Shown: positions 24,239-36,370, counted from the first letter of the stretch. The stretch is 64,000 bases of DNA from Acanthacorydalis orientalis (GCA_034766995.1 CM068316.1:14338000-14401999), one strand, 5' to 3'. Notes: generated by a model from the letters alone, not told the origin. Numbers and translations: made by a program.

Positions 24239-25283
24239 ATGGAAAAAGTGGAAATTCGTACCGTGATTAATTTTTTTTAAAAGGCTTAAGTGCAACAGGT
24301 ATAAAAAAGGAGTTGGATTCAACGTCTAGGGATTCTTTTTTATTGAATAATCGAAAACAATGTGTGTGTTACTGAACTTAAAATGAGTCGGATGAGTACC
24401 AGTGATAAACCACACAGTTGATGTACCATTAAAATAGTTACGCTGGAAATGATTGAAAAAATCTACAAAAGTGCTTTGGAAAACCGTAAAGTGAAAGCGA
24501 GTGAGATATCAAAGACGTTTAGATATCAACTGAACATGTGAGCAATATTTTACATGAATATTTGGGTATGACAAAGCTGTCCGCTAGATGAGTGCTGTGT
24601 TTGCTCACGCCTAACCAAAAACAATGTCGAAAGGACGTTTTAACCGATTGTTTGGCACTCTATAAGCGCAAACTAATCAAATATTTGGGTCGATTCATAA
24701 CCGTTGATGAGACTTAGATCCATCACTATACTCCTGAGACCAAACAACAGTCGAAACAATGGACCGTGAAAAGTGAATCGATTCCAAAGAGGGTAAAAAC
24801 AATTCCATGGCCTGGTAAGGTTATGGTGACTGTTTTTTTGAGATACACGTGAAATATCCTTCGTTGACTACCTTGCAAAGGGAAAAAGAATTAATAGAGA
24901 GTATAAATGTAAACTTATTTCAGCATTTGAAAGATAAAATCAAGAAAAAAACGACCACATTTGGAGAAAAAGGAAGTGTTGTTTTATCATGAAAATGCAT
25001 CAGGGCACACATCAGTTGTTGCGATGGCTAAAATCTATGAATTAAAATTTGAATTACCCACCCACCATACTCGCCAGATTTAGCCCTAAGTGACTACTAT
25101 CTCTTTCCTAACCTCAAAAAATATCTCGGTGGAAAAACATTTGTGAAGGGCAATGAAGTCAGCGATGCTGTAAATAACTTTTTCGGGAACCTTGAAAAAT
25201 CGGCGTACCAGTCTCACATAACTGCTCTAGAACATCGTTGGGAAAAGTGTATTGAGCTAAATGGAAATTACATTGAGATATAA
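24239..25283 (+). pseudogene. Full-length but dead mariner transposase
   Basis: The frame starts ATG at 24239 (MEKVEIRTVINFF...LSATGIKKELDST) and ends ELNGNYIEI and TAA at 25283, about the 345 codons usual for a mariner. In order, it shows the first HTH motif, a KIYKSALENRKVKASEIS block, RWVLCLLTP-like linker near 24600, ITVDET followed by a stop where Trp is expected and then IHHYTPETKQQSKQW (first catalytic Asp kept), GKVMVTVF, KGKRINREYKC, a VLFYHENASGHTS-like block with the second catalytic Asp changed to Glu, and DLALSDYYLFPNLKKYLGGK with the third Asp kept. Stops and several frameshifts make it inactive. Terminal repeats were not located with certainty; the element probably spans about 24.06-25.33 kb. 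Confidence 0.9.
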
Positions 25284-26169
25284 ATGAAAATCAATCCAAA
25301 AAAAGTTTTTTTCTTATTCAAGCCAAGAACAACAACATCACCACCATCGTACCTTCGTATGATTAAAGTATTTTTTATGATTATTTTTCATTTAATTATT
25401 AAGTTTTTACTGCTCTAATAAAAATATGTTTATAATTATAATTAATTATATAATTTTAGATACGTGAACGACTAAAAGTTTATCTTAGCAGCTAAAAGAC
25501 ATTTTCTTTAGAAATAAAAGCATATCATTCTGATAATATAATGAATACATAAGTATACTGATAATTCAGTTGATATGTTGTCATATTGGTCTTCGACCTT
25601 TTGGATCAGCTAAGTGTGTGTTCTTGACTACTAGATTCGTCCAGAATATAATTTTCAGGTAGATGCGAAGACTGCACAGGAGGAGATTTTGAAATCTTTA
25701 ACATCTCCCTGAAAATGGTACTCGTGTCGAAACAAGCAATGGAGAACAGAACTTTATTCGAACCAAAAGAACGAAGAACAACAGGAAAATGATTAAGTAT
25801 TGCATTAAGTGTTTTTAAGTCAGAATGTATGATATAGCTCAGGTGTATCCATAATAGTATACAGATAGATTGATAATACTAAATGTTATTAATTATTTCA
25901 CGCCTTACTTGCTTCAATCGATTTTTAACCTTCAAGTCATTTTAAAACATCATAATCGAAGACCGGATAAAACAGTATATTTAAGAGTTCAATAATAGAA
26001 AAGACATTAACTTCTTTAAAGGGGTCGGTAAACAGTAAAAAGATGATGCATAGTCATAGAAAGTAATAGGAAATATAAAATCAATTATTCATTAAATATA
26101 ATTATAAAGAAGCTGAAATTGTTTCGTTGTTAAAATCAGACAGAACTTTTAACCAAATTTTTTTATAAT
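25284..26169. other. Spacer with a short inverted repeat
   Basis: No gene was recognised. At 25651-25665 and 25702-25716 there is an inverted pair, ATTTTCAGGTAGATG and CATCTCCCTGAAAAT (one mismatch in 15), enclosing a further small palindrome AGATTTTGAAATCT. It is followed by CTCGTGTCGAAAC. Confidence 0.5.
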
Positions 26170-26875
26170 AAAAGCTTGAATTGAAAGCCGTTGTTCACGT
26201 GTAGATAGCTGTATGTGGGTATTCTGTGGGAAGTAACAAATATCTCTTTAGTCATTTTGAAGTGTAAACATTCCCACTAAAATTCAGTCATCAGATGTCA
26301 TCCTTTGTTTACACAAGTGCTTTTCTATAACCGAATTAAAACGGAACGCAATAAGTTGTTTTTCCAATGTGTACTTCTACACTAATTTAATTTGAAAAAA
26401 AGTGCAGACGAAGCTCATCGATTGCTTACAAAAACTTATGATGAATCGACTCCATTAGAAACAGTATGTAGAGATTGGTTTCAACGATTCAAAAGTGGTC
26501 GATAGTGACGTTCACGACAAACAGCCAAGTGAACCAAAAAAATTTCTGATGGAACTCGAATGGGAGGTTCTCCCGTACTCAGCGTGTTTTTTGGACCTGG
26601 CTCCAAGCGATTACCATCTGTTCCGATCAATCTTCCAAGACGCTTTGGAAGATACACATTTCCATATCTAAGGAGAAGTCGAAAATTGGGTTTCTGGATG
26701 GATTAGCTCAAAAGACAGACCATTCGTTCGACGTGGAATTCCACTTCTGCCAGAAAAGTGCGGAAAAGTCATAGCTTCCAAGCGAAAATACTTTGATTAA
26801 TGTATTCACACGTTTTGTTATTGAAATAAATGCTCAAAAAATAAAAAAAAACAGCGGCTTCCAATGCAAGCACCT
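26170..26875 (+). mobile_element. Internally deleted mariner (relative of the 14.6-kb copy)
   Basis: About 706 bp. The ends are inverted: GCTTGAATTGAAAGCCGTTG at 26174 against GCTTGCATTGGAAGCCGCTG read from the right end (three mismatches in 20), with the right end at CACCT near 26875. An N-terminal piece (DEAHRLLTKTYDESTPLET, RDWFQRFKSGR) is joined after about 26560 to a C-terminal piece (LDLAPSDYHLFRSIFQDALE, then ENWVSGWISSKDRPF and LPEKCGKVIASK). The middle of the transposase, with the first two catalytic Asp residues, is missing. It shares the C-terminal motif run of the minus-strand copy at 14.6-15.6 kb. Confidence 0.85.
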
Positions 26876-27302
26876 AATATTATTCAAAATAGTTCCATAC
26901 TTTATATTAGTAAATATGTTTGTAATTAAAAACACTAGATTAATACATAACACTCAATCAAAATGTCTACAAAAATTAAATTTTTCATCATAAACTATTT
27001 ATCTGTTAAATGTATTTTAATATATTTTACACAAGAAGACAAGTATTTTAAAATATCAGATTTGAATGTGTTTCTTGGTTGAGATTTTTTTTTTAAAATT
27101 ATTTTATTCTCCTTTTATAATTTTCTACCTAAATTACGAGCGAGAACTGTAAGTATATAATCAAAAAAATTATTATATAATTGAATCCACTCATTGTTTT
27201 TTTTAACAATTAAAGATAATAAAATTCAAAAAACTATAACCAAAATTGATGGAGATTTCATTAATTAAAATCACACACTCTTTCACTTAACTTTAGTTTT
27301 AG

Positions 27303-27307
<5 letters not shown>

Positions 27308-27345
<38 letters not shown>

Positions 27346-27346
27346 C

Positions 27347-27417
<71 letters not shown>

Positions 27418-27420
27418 ATA
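27308..27420. repeat. Long interrupted (TA)n array
   Basis: TA units with several TACATA interruptions, among the longest tracts in the window. Confidence 0.95.
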
Positions 27421-27661
27421 TTTTAAATATAAGCCTTAACTTAAATTCGTCATTATTTTTGAAGAAAAAATTTTTACACACTTGTAAAATTTACAAGAAA
27501 AAATTACTATTAATAATTGTGCACTTGTAGTTTTAGTGAAAGACATGTTTTTTAAAAATAGCTCTAAATTTCATCATTATAATTATAGATCTGAATTTTC
27601 AACATAAAATATAACAATTAAAATGTATATTTAAGCAATACTATTCATATAACGCGAGCAG

Positions 27662-27666
<5 letters not shown>

Positions 27667-27752
<86 letters not shown>
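27667..27752. repeat. (TA)n array with TACATA interruptions
   Basis: TA units with three TACATA interruptions in the middle. GCGAGCAGGCC lies directly before it. Confidence 0.95.
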
Positions 27753-27758
<6 letters not shown>

Positions 27759-29063
27759 GTAGATAATATTAAACATCGCATCAACTAGCAAGGGTGATAG
27801 TTTTGTTGTTTGTTATACGGTGCTTGACGCAACACGTTATTTCCCGTTTGTTGTTACATGCACATGGATGAAATGTCTTGGAAGCAGACTGTAAGCTACT
27901 TGGAATGTGTCGGAGAATCTGAATATTAATTCGAGACTACACGTAAAGACATACTGTTAAACAGAATCATAAAAGTCATTTGTTGGTATGTAGACAATGA
28001 CAATTAACAAACTTTTAATTTCTATGTCAACGTTTTATTACATTCAAGTTATAATTAAGTTACAAAATGTATATTTTGTTATATAATTAAGAATATGAAT
28101 TTATTTTTAGAGTTAAATTAGTTAGTTAGGAAAGGTTTATCTAGGAAACAATGTTTCAGATTTCCATAACATTTTCATTTTAATCTTTTCGAATACATAC
28201 ATTCTATGAAGAAAAATATTTGTTTGAAAGGGTTTAAGCTAATTAAATACAATTAAATTTCATATTACTGATGTTTTTAAAAGTTGAACCTCTTCATACA
28301 GGGTCACCTAATGTAAAAATAGACTAAGTATACCAACGAAGAAGATTTTTTTATAATTATATTTTTTGGTGCTGTGAATAATTTATTTTAAGAAATGAAT
28401 CACACTTTCGATACATCATAATCATTTATTTTCAGGATGTTCAATTCGTTATTATTGTTCATTTTTGGTTCTGCTTATATTATTTCGATAGCAATATTAG
28501 ATTCAGAACATATAATCGTTCTGAATAACTTTTGGTTTCAGAATCAAATTTGATCAAATTGTTAAATTTTTGTGAAATGAAAATAATGTTGATCATACTT
28601 AAAGAATTATGAATAGTTGGAACATTTTTCAAGCTCATATCTACATCTAAAAAATTCCAGTAAATATTAAACTCTATAATAGAAAATGTTATTTTTTCAA
28701 CAGTAACGTCACTAGAAAGATTTGTTTCAACCACTTCCTTGTATTGAAATGAAAGAAACATGTTAGATCTTTAGGTACGAATGCAATATATGGAAATCTA
28801 AATTACATATGTCATAAAAACTGTATAAAGAGAGTTTCCAGGTACATGGTTATTGTTCAAGCGTCTCTTTTTTATTTAATGACATAAGTAAAGATCAGAT
28901 CATAGGATACAATTAGAAAATTAATCTTAAAAAGGAGATTCACAGTTTGATATAACAAAAGTTATGTTTTTTAGATTAGTTAATGTTTCTTTCATTTTTA
29001 ATGGTATAAATTCTACTTAGAGTACAGTGTTTGAATTTAGCTACAGTGTCAAAACTGTATGAA

Positions 29064-29624
29064 TAGGTTGATAGAAAAATAATTGCCGTTTTTGTTTCCT
29101 GAATTCTAACCGTAATTCTTTCAATGAAAGTGTCATTTCATTGTATTCATGTTAATATGATATTAAAATGCATTTTTCTGTCTGTATTTTAGTAACAACA
29201 ACTTTGATTTTATTATTAATTTTGTTTCAAATTGGACTACTGAATTAAAGATGGTAAAGAAGCAAATAAGCGCAATTTTTTGTATGACTTCAAAATTGGT
29301 GGTAAAGCAACAGAAACTGCTCATAAACTAAACGATGCTTTTAGTGTGGGCACTGTTAAGGGACGTTAAGTGCAATGGTAGTTCTAAAAATTTCATGCTG
29401 GAGACGAAAGTCTTGAAGATGGAGAAGGTCAACGGCGTCCTTGTTCAGTTAATAACCACCAACTGAAGGCGTTAATTGAATCAGAACCACACACAACAGT
29501 TTAAGACTTGGCACAAAAGTTACATTTTAGACATCTAACAGTTCTGGATCACTTAAAACAGCTAATGAAGAAAAATGTATATGAATTTGAAGGTTATAAA
29601 CCGCAATTATTTTCCTACCAATAT
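29064..29624 (+). mobile_element. Internally deleted mariner (family A, copy 2)
   Basis: About 560 bp. It starts TAGGTTGATAGAAAAATAAT and ends ATTATTTTCCTACCAAT, the two being inverted. The transposase N-terminus is readable across frameshifts from 29252: KKQISAIF, GGKATETAHKLNDAFSVG, GDESLEDGEGQRRPCSVN, ALIESEPHTTV, LTVLDHLKQLMK. It then passes straight into YEFEGYKPQLFSY, which is the terminal region, with no catalytic domain. The deletion is in the same place as in the other family A copies. Confidence 0.85.
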
Positions 29625-31424
29625 TATATAAAAATTACATCAAAATGTTTACGGTGTAAATAAAAAAATGATTTATATAAATGAATTTACCCACAGTACT
29701 AGAATTATAATTTATAATATTTTCAATACATAAAAATATATGGACCAGGAAACATATTTAGAATTGAAAATTTAAAAACTTGCATTTATATAAACTGTAA
29801 CATTTGAATGAACTATTCGTCAATGTGCCAGAACTGTATTGTAAAAAATATATTAAAATGTATTTAAATTTAATGGAAACGATTATAAAATTATTAAAAA
29901 AAAAATAATTTAACCTGCCAGATCTATTAATAATTTATAAACTTCATAGTATTCCGATTGTTATTTGTGCATGAATTTATCTCCAACTTATATTTATGAG
30001 AGAATAGTGGCTGAAAGTTGATAAAATTTGTAGATTATTGTAAGTTATTATCTAAAATGTATTGTTTATATTTAACTTAAACTGTTCATTGATAAGATGT
30101 TATATAATTTGATAAATATGAAAATTTATTAATAAATTACCGAAAGTATAATATATAGTCTATAAGGTCTACCGTATAACAAAAAGAATAATAAGAAAAC
30201 AACATAAATTTATGTTTGAATCTTCTGACCACTGCACTATAATTGGTTAATAGTGTTTATATTTCTAGATAGTTACAAAAAAAATTTTCTGAAAAAATAT
30301 TCCAATAAAATTATTTAAATATAATCTCGAAACTGATAAAAAAGTTTCATTTTGAAATAAAAAATAAAAATAACTGGCTAAAACTTGTCATTTCAAAAAA
30401 CAGAAAATAATAATTAGTGAAATATATTATCAATATTGTTTATTCTATGTTTTGAATCTAACTTTCATACAAAATATTTACAAAATAAGCTAATAAATTA
30501 AAATGTAGACAAGATTAGATTACTTTTTAATATGAAAAACAATCAGTTTATTTCAAACTAATTAATGTCATATTTTGTGTAAGATATAATAAAACGTTTA
30601 TCTTTTAACACCAGACAAATATTTAATAATTATTATACTTAATTAGTTAAAGTCTTCAGCACAATCTTTCGAGACTGTATAGCAAAATAAATTGAATACT
30701 TCTTATTCGAAATTGAATAATTAAAGTTGACATGAGAGAGAATGAACTCTTGTTATATATTGACCTTTAGAAAGCTTCGAAGTCGATAAATCTACGATTT
30801 CGTAATGAAATCGGTGGAGAATGCAATAGAGCTCATACGATAATAAATTATCTGTGGAATCATTTGAGATTTTTAGACTTTTATATAAAAACTTTGTTTG
30901 AAATTTAGTACAACAATTTTAATTGAGAGATTGAACAATCAATATTTTATTTATTTGTAAGTGTGTTTGTTAATAAAAACAAATAAATAAATTATATACT
31001 TTTTGAGTTTTATATATAATATTATTTTCTCGGCTTTTATTTAATCGTTCGTTTCTAATTAAATTACAAAACAAATTATAATAGTAAAAAAAATATATTT
31101 ATTTAAAAATGTCCGGAGTTTAGCAAACATTTAATGCCCAACTCAATCAAAATTCGATACAATACTTATTTTCAGGATTGTATAACTTTCTTTAAAATTA
31201 TTTTATCGAATGAATCGTTTTATATCATAAAAAAATCTGATTCAACATGCTCAATAAATTATTATTGATCATTTTTGATTGATTGCTACTTATGTGTATT
31301 TCAATGGCGATATCGTTATTTTCACAGCTCCAAGGTATATAAAACACTCAACGCATCAAGATATTAAAAAAAGGTTTTTCTATGTTCTAATCCTTGGCTC
31401 CCTGAAGATAATGACATCATATCT
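29625..31424. other. AT-rich spacer without recognisable gene
   Basis: Nothing coding or repetitive was recognised. Confidence 0.5.
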
Positions 31425-31528
31425 GTCATTCAAAAGTTGTGGACCACTTAAAACAGCTAGGAAAATTAAAAGAGAGAAATAGATGAGAATTTTTAAAGTC
31501 ATACCGCAATTATTTTCCTACCAATCTA
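31425..31528 (+). mobile_element. Family A mariner, right-end fragment
   Basis: Only the last ~100 bp is present: a VDHLKTARKIK-like remnant at 31438-31475 followed by the terminal sequence CGCAATTATTTTCCTACCAA. The 67-codon frame that starts at 31279 runs into it and is probably not a gene. Confidence 0.65.
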
Positions 31529-31627
31529 GTATATCATTTTTTGTTAAAGTTTAAAATTTACATCACTATTCCATTTCGAATTATTTTATTTAACTTTACC
31601 ATTTTATAATATAATTTCTGTTAGTAC

Positions 31628-31629
<2 letters not shown>

Positions 31630-31669
<40 letters not shown>
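31630..31669. repeat. (TA)n microsatellite
   Basis: About 20 TA units. Confidence 0.95.
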
Positions 31670-31670
<1 letters not shown>

Positions 31671-32613
31671 CTAGCTTTCTAACTCTAGTAATAAGCATTT
31701 CCATATTTTGTTATATCTATACACACTTAATCACACACATACCAACATACATATTCGTCTTTTAATGAAAAAGCCGAAAGGTGTGTAAAAGAATTAAAAT
31801 TTTCAGATAATTTTGATATTAAAATAAAGTTAATCGAAACTTAGAGATAGAAACGAGCATTTCGCACAAAGTTTTCTCGTATATTCTCTTTTACGGTAAT
31901 ACGGCTGAACAGAATTTTTAGATATATCAAAATTCTTACCGCTCTTGGGAATCGCTTACTTCAAAGTTTTATTAAAAAATGGGTTTTTAAGTATTCTCAA
32001 CTTGATTCTTGTACAGATAACCGCTGATATCTTAGCTGTATCATTATAAAACAAGTCTACAATTTCATTCTGTTGCCAAAGTCATTCTTGTACTTAAATT
32101 GATATAAAATAGAAAGAATATTCGTTCTTAATAAATTGTTTCATAATTCATTGTCTAATTTAATTATTTTAAAATAGACAATAGATTATTTATCAATTTG
32201 CTAAGAGATAATTTTGTTTAATGATTCATCTATAAAAAGAAATGATCATTTGATAATTATATTGAATATTATTTTTTTTTTATAATTGTTATTGTTTTAA
32301 AAAGTAGAACATATTTCAAGAATATTATTAGTAAATTTCTAATTAAAAGTTTATGTAATTTAGAAGTGAAGTGTAGATTCAGAATAAAATAAATAATTAT
32401 TTTTTTAGAAACTGACTAGTAACTCGTATATGACAATATTACTCTAATATTTTCTTTTCTCTTGTTCACTACAGTTAGAATTCAAAGCATCTTTCTTGCA
32501 TTATTTTTTAATTCATTTAACATGTCTAGATTTTTATTGTAAAATGTACACATTTTTTTTGATTTAATTCCTTAAGCGTTTTGTTTTATTTTGAGAATAT
32601 GCACTGGTGTGTT
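31670..32613. other. AT-rich spacer without recognisable gene
   Basis: Nothing recognised. Confidence 0.5.
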
Positions 32614-33550
32614 TAATTACTTCTAGGCGATGACGAGTATACTTAACGAAAATACAGTAAATGCACTTGCTGTAAGATTAAATTAAATTATAACTGAGTT
32701 AATTTATACTGATAATTTTTTTTATTAGTTTCTTTGAATTTTTTTTAATTTTATTGGTAAGTTCACAAATCGTATTTCATTACTGTTTGTTGGCATCTAT
32801 TTTTTTAATCTTGAATATTGTTTCAAATTCAGGCGAATTTACAAATATTGATCACCATATAAATTAGTTTGCTCCATTATTATGTTAAGTAAGTTATAAT
32901 TTAAAAAAATTTCAATATAGAACACACATTTGGTTTTTGACGTATGGAGAATAGTGAAATTTGATCCAGGGTGAGCAGTAAATTTAAATGGTGCTCACTC
33001 TCCACCTCTAATATTCCATTGTACATTTGAATTTTTATTTTCTTTATCGGGTTCATTACTTTCTTCATCCTCATCGCTACTGCCGTCAGAAAACGTTGAA
33101 ATTACTTATATTCTTTTCTGTGTTCTTGTATGTAAAACCACTTCTCCATTGTCTTCTTCAACCTCATCACTACTTTCATCAGAAGACGTTACAGGTGTTA
33201 TCGCTCTTTTTCGTTTTCTTGGATGTAAAGATATATTTCCTCACTATCAGTAAAACTCATCTGGGAGAATAATTAAAAATATTATTCACTTAACAGGTTT
33301 TTCTATTACACTCTCTCTCTCTATATATATATAATACTTTCTCTAGATATCAAACGTAAGATTCGCGAAACAAAGAGAAAACTGCTTAGAAATATTCTAA
33401 AATATGCTAAAATTTCAAATATATATTTTTTTTACATAAATTTTACAATAACTAGTAAGAGATTTTTTTCTACATGACGAGTATACTCTACATTAAACAA
33501 AAATATTCCATCTTTTCATGACGAGTATACTCGAAATAAACGCTTAAATA
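32614..33550 (-). mobile_element. piggyBac-like element remnant with transposase N-terminus
   Basis: On the minus strand from 33262 a frame opens MSFTDSEE, then after a one-base shift continues RKRKRAITPVTSSDESSDEV, EEDNGEVVLHT, STFSDGSSDEDEESNEPDKE and VQWNIRGGE...PFKFTAHPG. A short, highly acidic Ser/Asp/Glu leader followed by an aromatic W...FT block is typical of the start of piggyBac-like transposases. The DDE catalytic domain was not found. The palindromic motif TGACGAGTATACT lies at about 32631 and twice more at 33476 and 33520, and the same motif is just inside the ends of the 6.0-kb TTAA element. A TTAA precedes the left one at 32613. The borders are uncertain. Confidence 0.55.
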
Positions 33551-33783
33551 AACGCTTATTTTTTCATTAACGTATTTATTCTGGTTAAAATATTTTGCGA
33601 ACAACTATAAGAGTGTTTTTTTTTAAGAAAAATTCGATTTATAGATTGTTTTGGAGACATGAAAGTATTTTTTTCTTGAAGTAACATCATTTATCAGCAG
33701 TCTGTAAAAATTTGAGTACAAAATGTTTCTTAGTTTAGCTTTGAAATTAATCTAAATCAGACGTGTTTGGCTATTTTTGTGAA

Positions 33784-34825
33784 ATAGATAAATTGAAAAA
33801 CCGTTCGATTATTGAATTTTTAATTTCGGATAGTATAAATGTCACCCAAATATTTAAAAAGATGCGTATTGTGTACGCTGACTCTTCTCCAGGGTATGCC
33901 ACAATGACAAAATAAGCTGTTGAACTTAGTAGAGGCAGAACATCCATCGAAGATGTCCCCCGCAGTGGCAGGCCTTCAACGTCAGTTACCGTAGAAAATT
34001 TTGATAAAGTGGACGATATGGTGTTTAAGTGACTGACGAATGAAGGTGCACGAAATATCAGAGGCTTGGGCTTATCAACTAGCAGCGTACATTTTAACTG
34101 AAAATTTGGGTATGTCAAAAATGACGGCAAGTTGGGTACCGCGAATGCTGACTGTGTACTAAAAACGTACGCAATACCCAATTTCAAGAGGACTGCTTAG
34201 CCATAATGCAGCATAATAAAAATGATTTTTTGGTGTCATTTTGTGACCACTGATGAGACTTAGATTCATTACAACATACCAGAGTCCAAAATTCAATCGA
34301 AATACTGGACTAAGAGAGGAGATGAAGCTCACCAAAGAAATTTAAAGCTGATCCATCGGCAGATAAAGTCAAAGCTTCAGTTTTTTGGAATGTACAGGGA
34401 ATTTTTATTTGAAGGATTATTTAAAAAAAAAAAATAAAATCAACAGCGCTTATAACTATACACTTGTTGACAAATTACGATCCCTCATTGTTGAAAAACG
34501 ACCCAGAACACAATACAAAATAATTTTGTTTCATGACGACAACGCTCTGGCTCATTCATCGATAAAAACATCCGCCAAATTCCATTATCTTTGCTTCAAA
34601 TTGGTTCCTTATATCCATATCCACCAGACATGGCCCGCTTGGAATTCTATCTCTTTCACAACTGAAAACATTCGTTACTGGGATGTAACACAGATGAGAA
34701 GATAATAGTCAAAGTATACACCTATTTTCAAGAGTTTGAGAAATCGCACTTTATCACTTAAATAATGGCATTCGAGCAACGTTGGCTGCAATATATTTAC
34801 TTTAATGGAGATCATTTTGAAAAAT
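33784..34825 (+). pseudogene. Full-length but dead mariner transposase
   Basis: From 33784 the translation runs IDKLKNRSIIEFLISDS, then RGRTSIEDVPRSGRPSTSV at 33930-33985 (the linker between the two helix-turn-helix motifs), then after stops and shifts FVTTDET with a stop for Trp and IHYNIPESKIQSKYW (first catalytic Asp kept), an LFHDDNALAHSS block near 34530 (second catalytic Asp kept), YPPDMARLEFYLF (third Asp replaced by Glu), and a C-terminal FEQRWLQYIYFNGDHFEK and TAA at about 34825. Length is about 1040 bases, as expected for the family. Many stops make it inactive. It is a different lineage from family A. Confidence 0.88.
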
Positions 34826-35584
34826 AAAAATAATTTGAATGCCCAAACTATTGTATTTCTATTCACTTCTATGAATATTTGGAAATTCCCTCGTATATTC
34901 ATATTGAATCTTTATTATGAATATCTTTTTTATTATAATTTAAAAAATGTTTCTCTTTGTTATTACATTTGATATTTTAGCACTTCAATATACAAGTATT
35001 TTAAACATAACATGAATAGTTTTTTTTAATAACATCACAAAACAATAATTTATAAACATACTTTTTTTAAATTTAAAACAATTCACAATAAAAAAGCTTT
35101 TACAATTTATATCATTCATAGACACTCTTTTTATTCTACGAAAAAGTGTTATCAATGTTATATAAAAAGTAAATAGAACTATATTGTGTCTATACGAGTT
35201 CAACAAGCAGAAACAAAACAAAAATGAAAATATGATCCCTGTTGTCGTATCAACGCTTGTTTCATACAACTAGAAAAAGTTTCTGCTCACATTATCCGAA
35301 TTTTTATTCCCAAGACACGTACCAATAGGACACGAGTAGACGTATAAACTTTATTTTCTTCGATAATTGTACATTTGTCGCATGCTTTTATTTTGAAGTT
35401 GTTTTCTATCATAGACAGATCAAAGAATACAAGCACGTACTGGTAAGTCATCTACTCATATACGAACGTTTTATACATAAGTGTGTTTTTAAAATTGTTA
35501 CCTTTTATTTTTGTAACATCAAACCAAATTGCAGAGATTTTTGTAATGTGAAAATATATTTTAATTGAATAGAGAATGGAAATT
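34826..35584. other. Spacer without recognisable gene
   Basis: A 94-codon minus-strand frame at 34985-35269 has AT-driven composition. No gene is supported. Confidence 0.5.
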
Positions 35585-35805
35585 AATATATTTGTACATC
35601 AACTGTATACTTGACAAACTAGATACAAGGTAAATAATTAGCCATACTGAGATAAAAAAAGAAAATAAATAAAGTGTTTCCAAATATTAAATGCAAATAT
35701 GGATGAAAATAGAAAAAACATACATTTTTTCATAGAATTGATAAACATTCTTTGACATTCTCAATCTATTACGTAAGAAATCATTTAAAATAGATTCATT
35801 ATATA
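35585..35805 (+). repeat. R repeat, copy 1 (about 220 bp)
   Basis: Directly left of a family A mariner. It shares with R copy 2 the blocks CATACTTGATAAACTA-like, AATTAGCCATA, ATGCAAATATGGATGA, ATACATTTTTTCATAGAATTG, CATTCTTTGACATTCTC and AAATCATTTAAAATA, in that order. It belongs to no family I recognise. Confidence 0.75.
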
Positions 35806-36368
35806 TAAGGTTGGCATGAAAATAATTTCTGTTTTCGTTCTCTGAATTATAATCTCAATATTTTTCAATCAAAGTGTTATTTCATCGTGTTCATGTTAAT
35901 ATGATTTTAAAATGATTTTTTCAATCTATATTTTAGTAACGTCAACTTTGGTTTTATTACTAATTTTGTTTCAAATTGCCCTATTGAATTTAAGATGGAA
36001 AAGAAGCAAATAAGAGCATTTTTTTGTATGAGTACAAAACGGGCTGGTAAAGCAACAGAAACTACTCGTAAGCTAAACGATGCTTTTGGTGTGGGCACTA
36101 ATATACATACGGTGCAATGGCGGTTCCAAAAATTTCGTGATGGGAACGAAATCCTTGAAGAAGGAGGAGGGAGCGGAAATCCTTCTTTAGTTCATAACAA
36201 CCAAATGAAGGCGTTAGTTAAATCAAAACAACGCACAACAGTTCGAGAGCTTGCACAAAGTTTAATCGTTAGTCATTCAACAGTTCTGGATTACTTTAAG
36301 CCTAAAATTACTAAAAATATATATGAATTTGAAGATCATACACCGCAGTTATTTTTCTGTCAACCTAA
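35806..36368 (+). mobile_element. Internally deleted mariner (family A, copy 3), open N-terminal frame
   Basis: About 560 bp between inverted ends AAGGTTGGCATGAAAATAAT and, read inward from the right, TTAGGTTGACAGAAAAATAA, with TA following at 36369. This copy has an unbroken 139-codon frame from ATG at 35995 to 36414. Residues 1-107 are the DNA-binding part of a mariner transposase: KKQIRAFFCMSTK, KATETTRKLNDAFGVGTN, VQWRFQKFRDG, then QRTTVRELAQSLIVSHSTV (second HTH) and LDYFKPK. The frame then reads through the terminal repeat into flanking DNA. A codon or two appears missing next to VQWRF. The catalytic domain is deleted. If expressed it could bind mariner ends but not cut; expression is unproven. 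Confidence 0.88.
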
Positions 36369-36370
36369 TA

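Larger units (their letters stand above)
26876..29063. other. AT-rich spacer with large TA arrays
   Basis: It contains TA arrays at 27308-27420 and 27667-27752. The patch 27780-27960 is moderately complex and unassigned. A 93-codon minus-strand frame at 28480-28761 (starting MFLSFQYKEVVETNLSSDV) has no Ile-Tyr repeat and could be an exon, but I do not recognise it and the length is within chance for such AT-rich DNA. Confidence 0.4.

Noticed and set aside
33771..34187. 138-codon minus-strand frame
   Set aside because: Antisense to a mariner transposase with clear sense-strand motifs.
34985..35269. 94-codon minus-strand frame
   Set aside because: AT-driven composition (Phe, Ile, Lys, Asn), no motif, no splice context.
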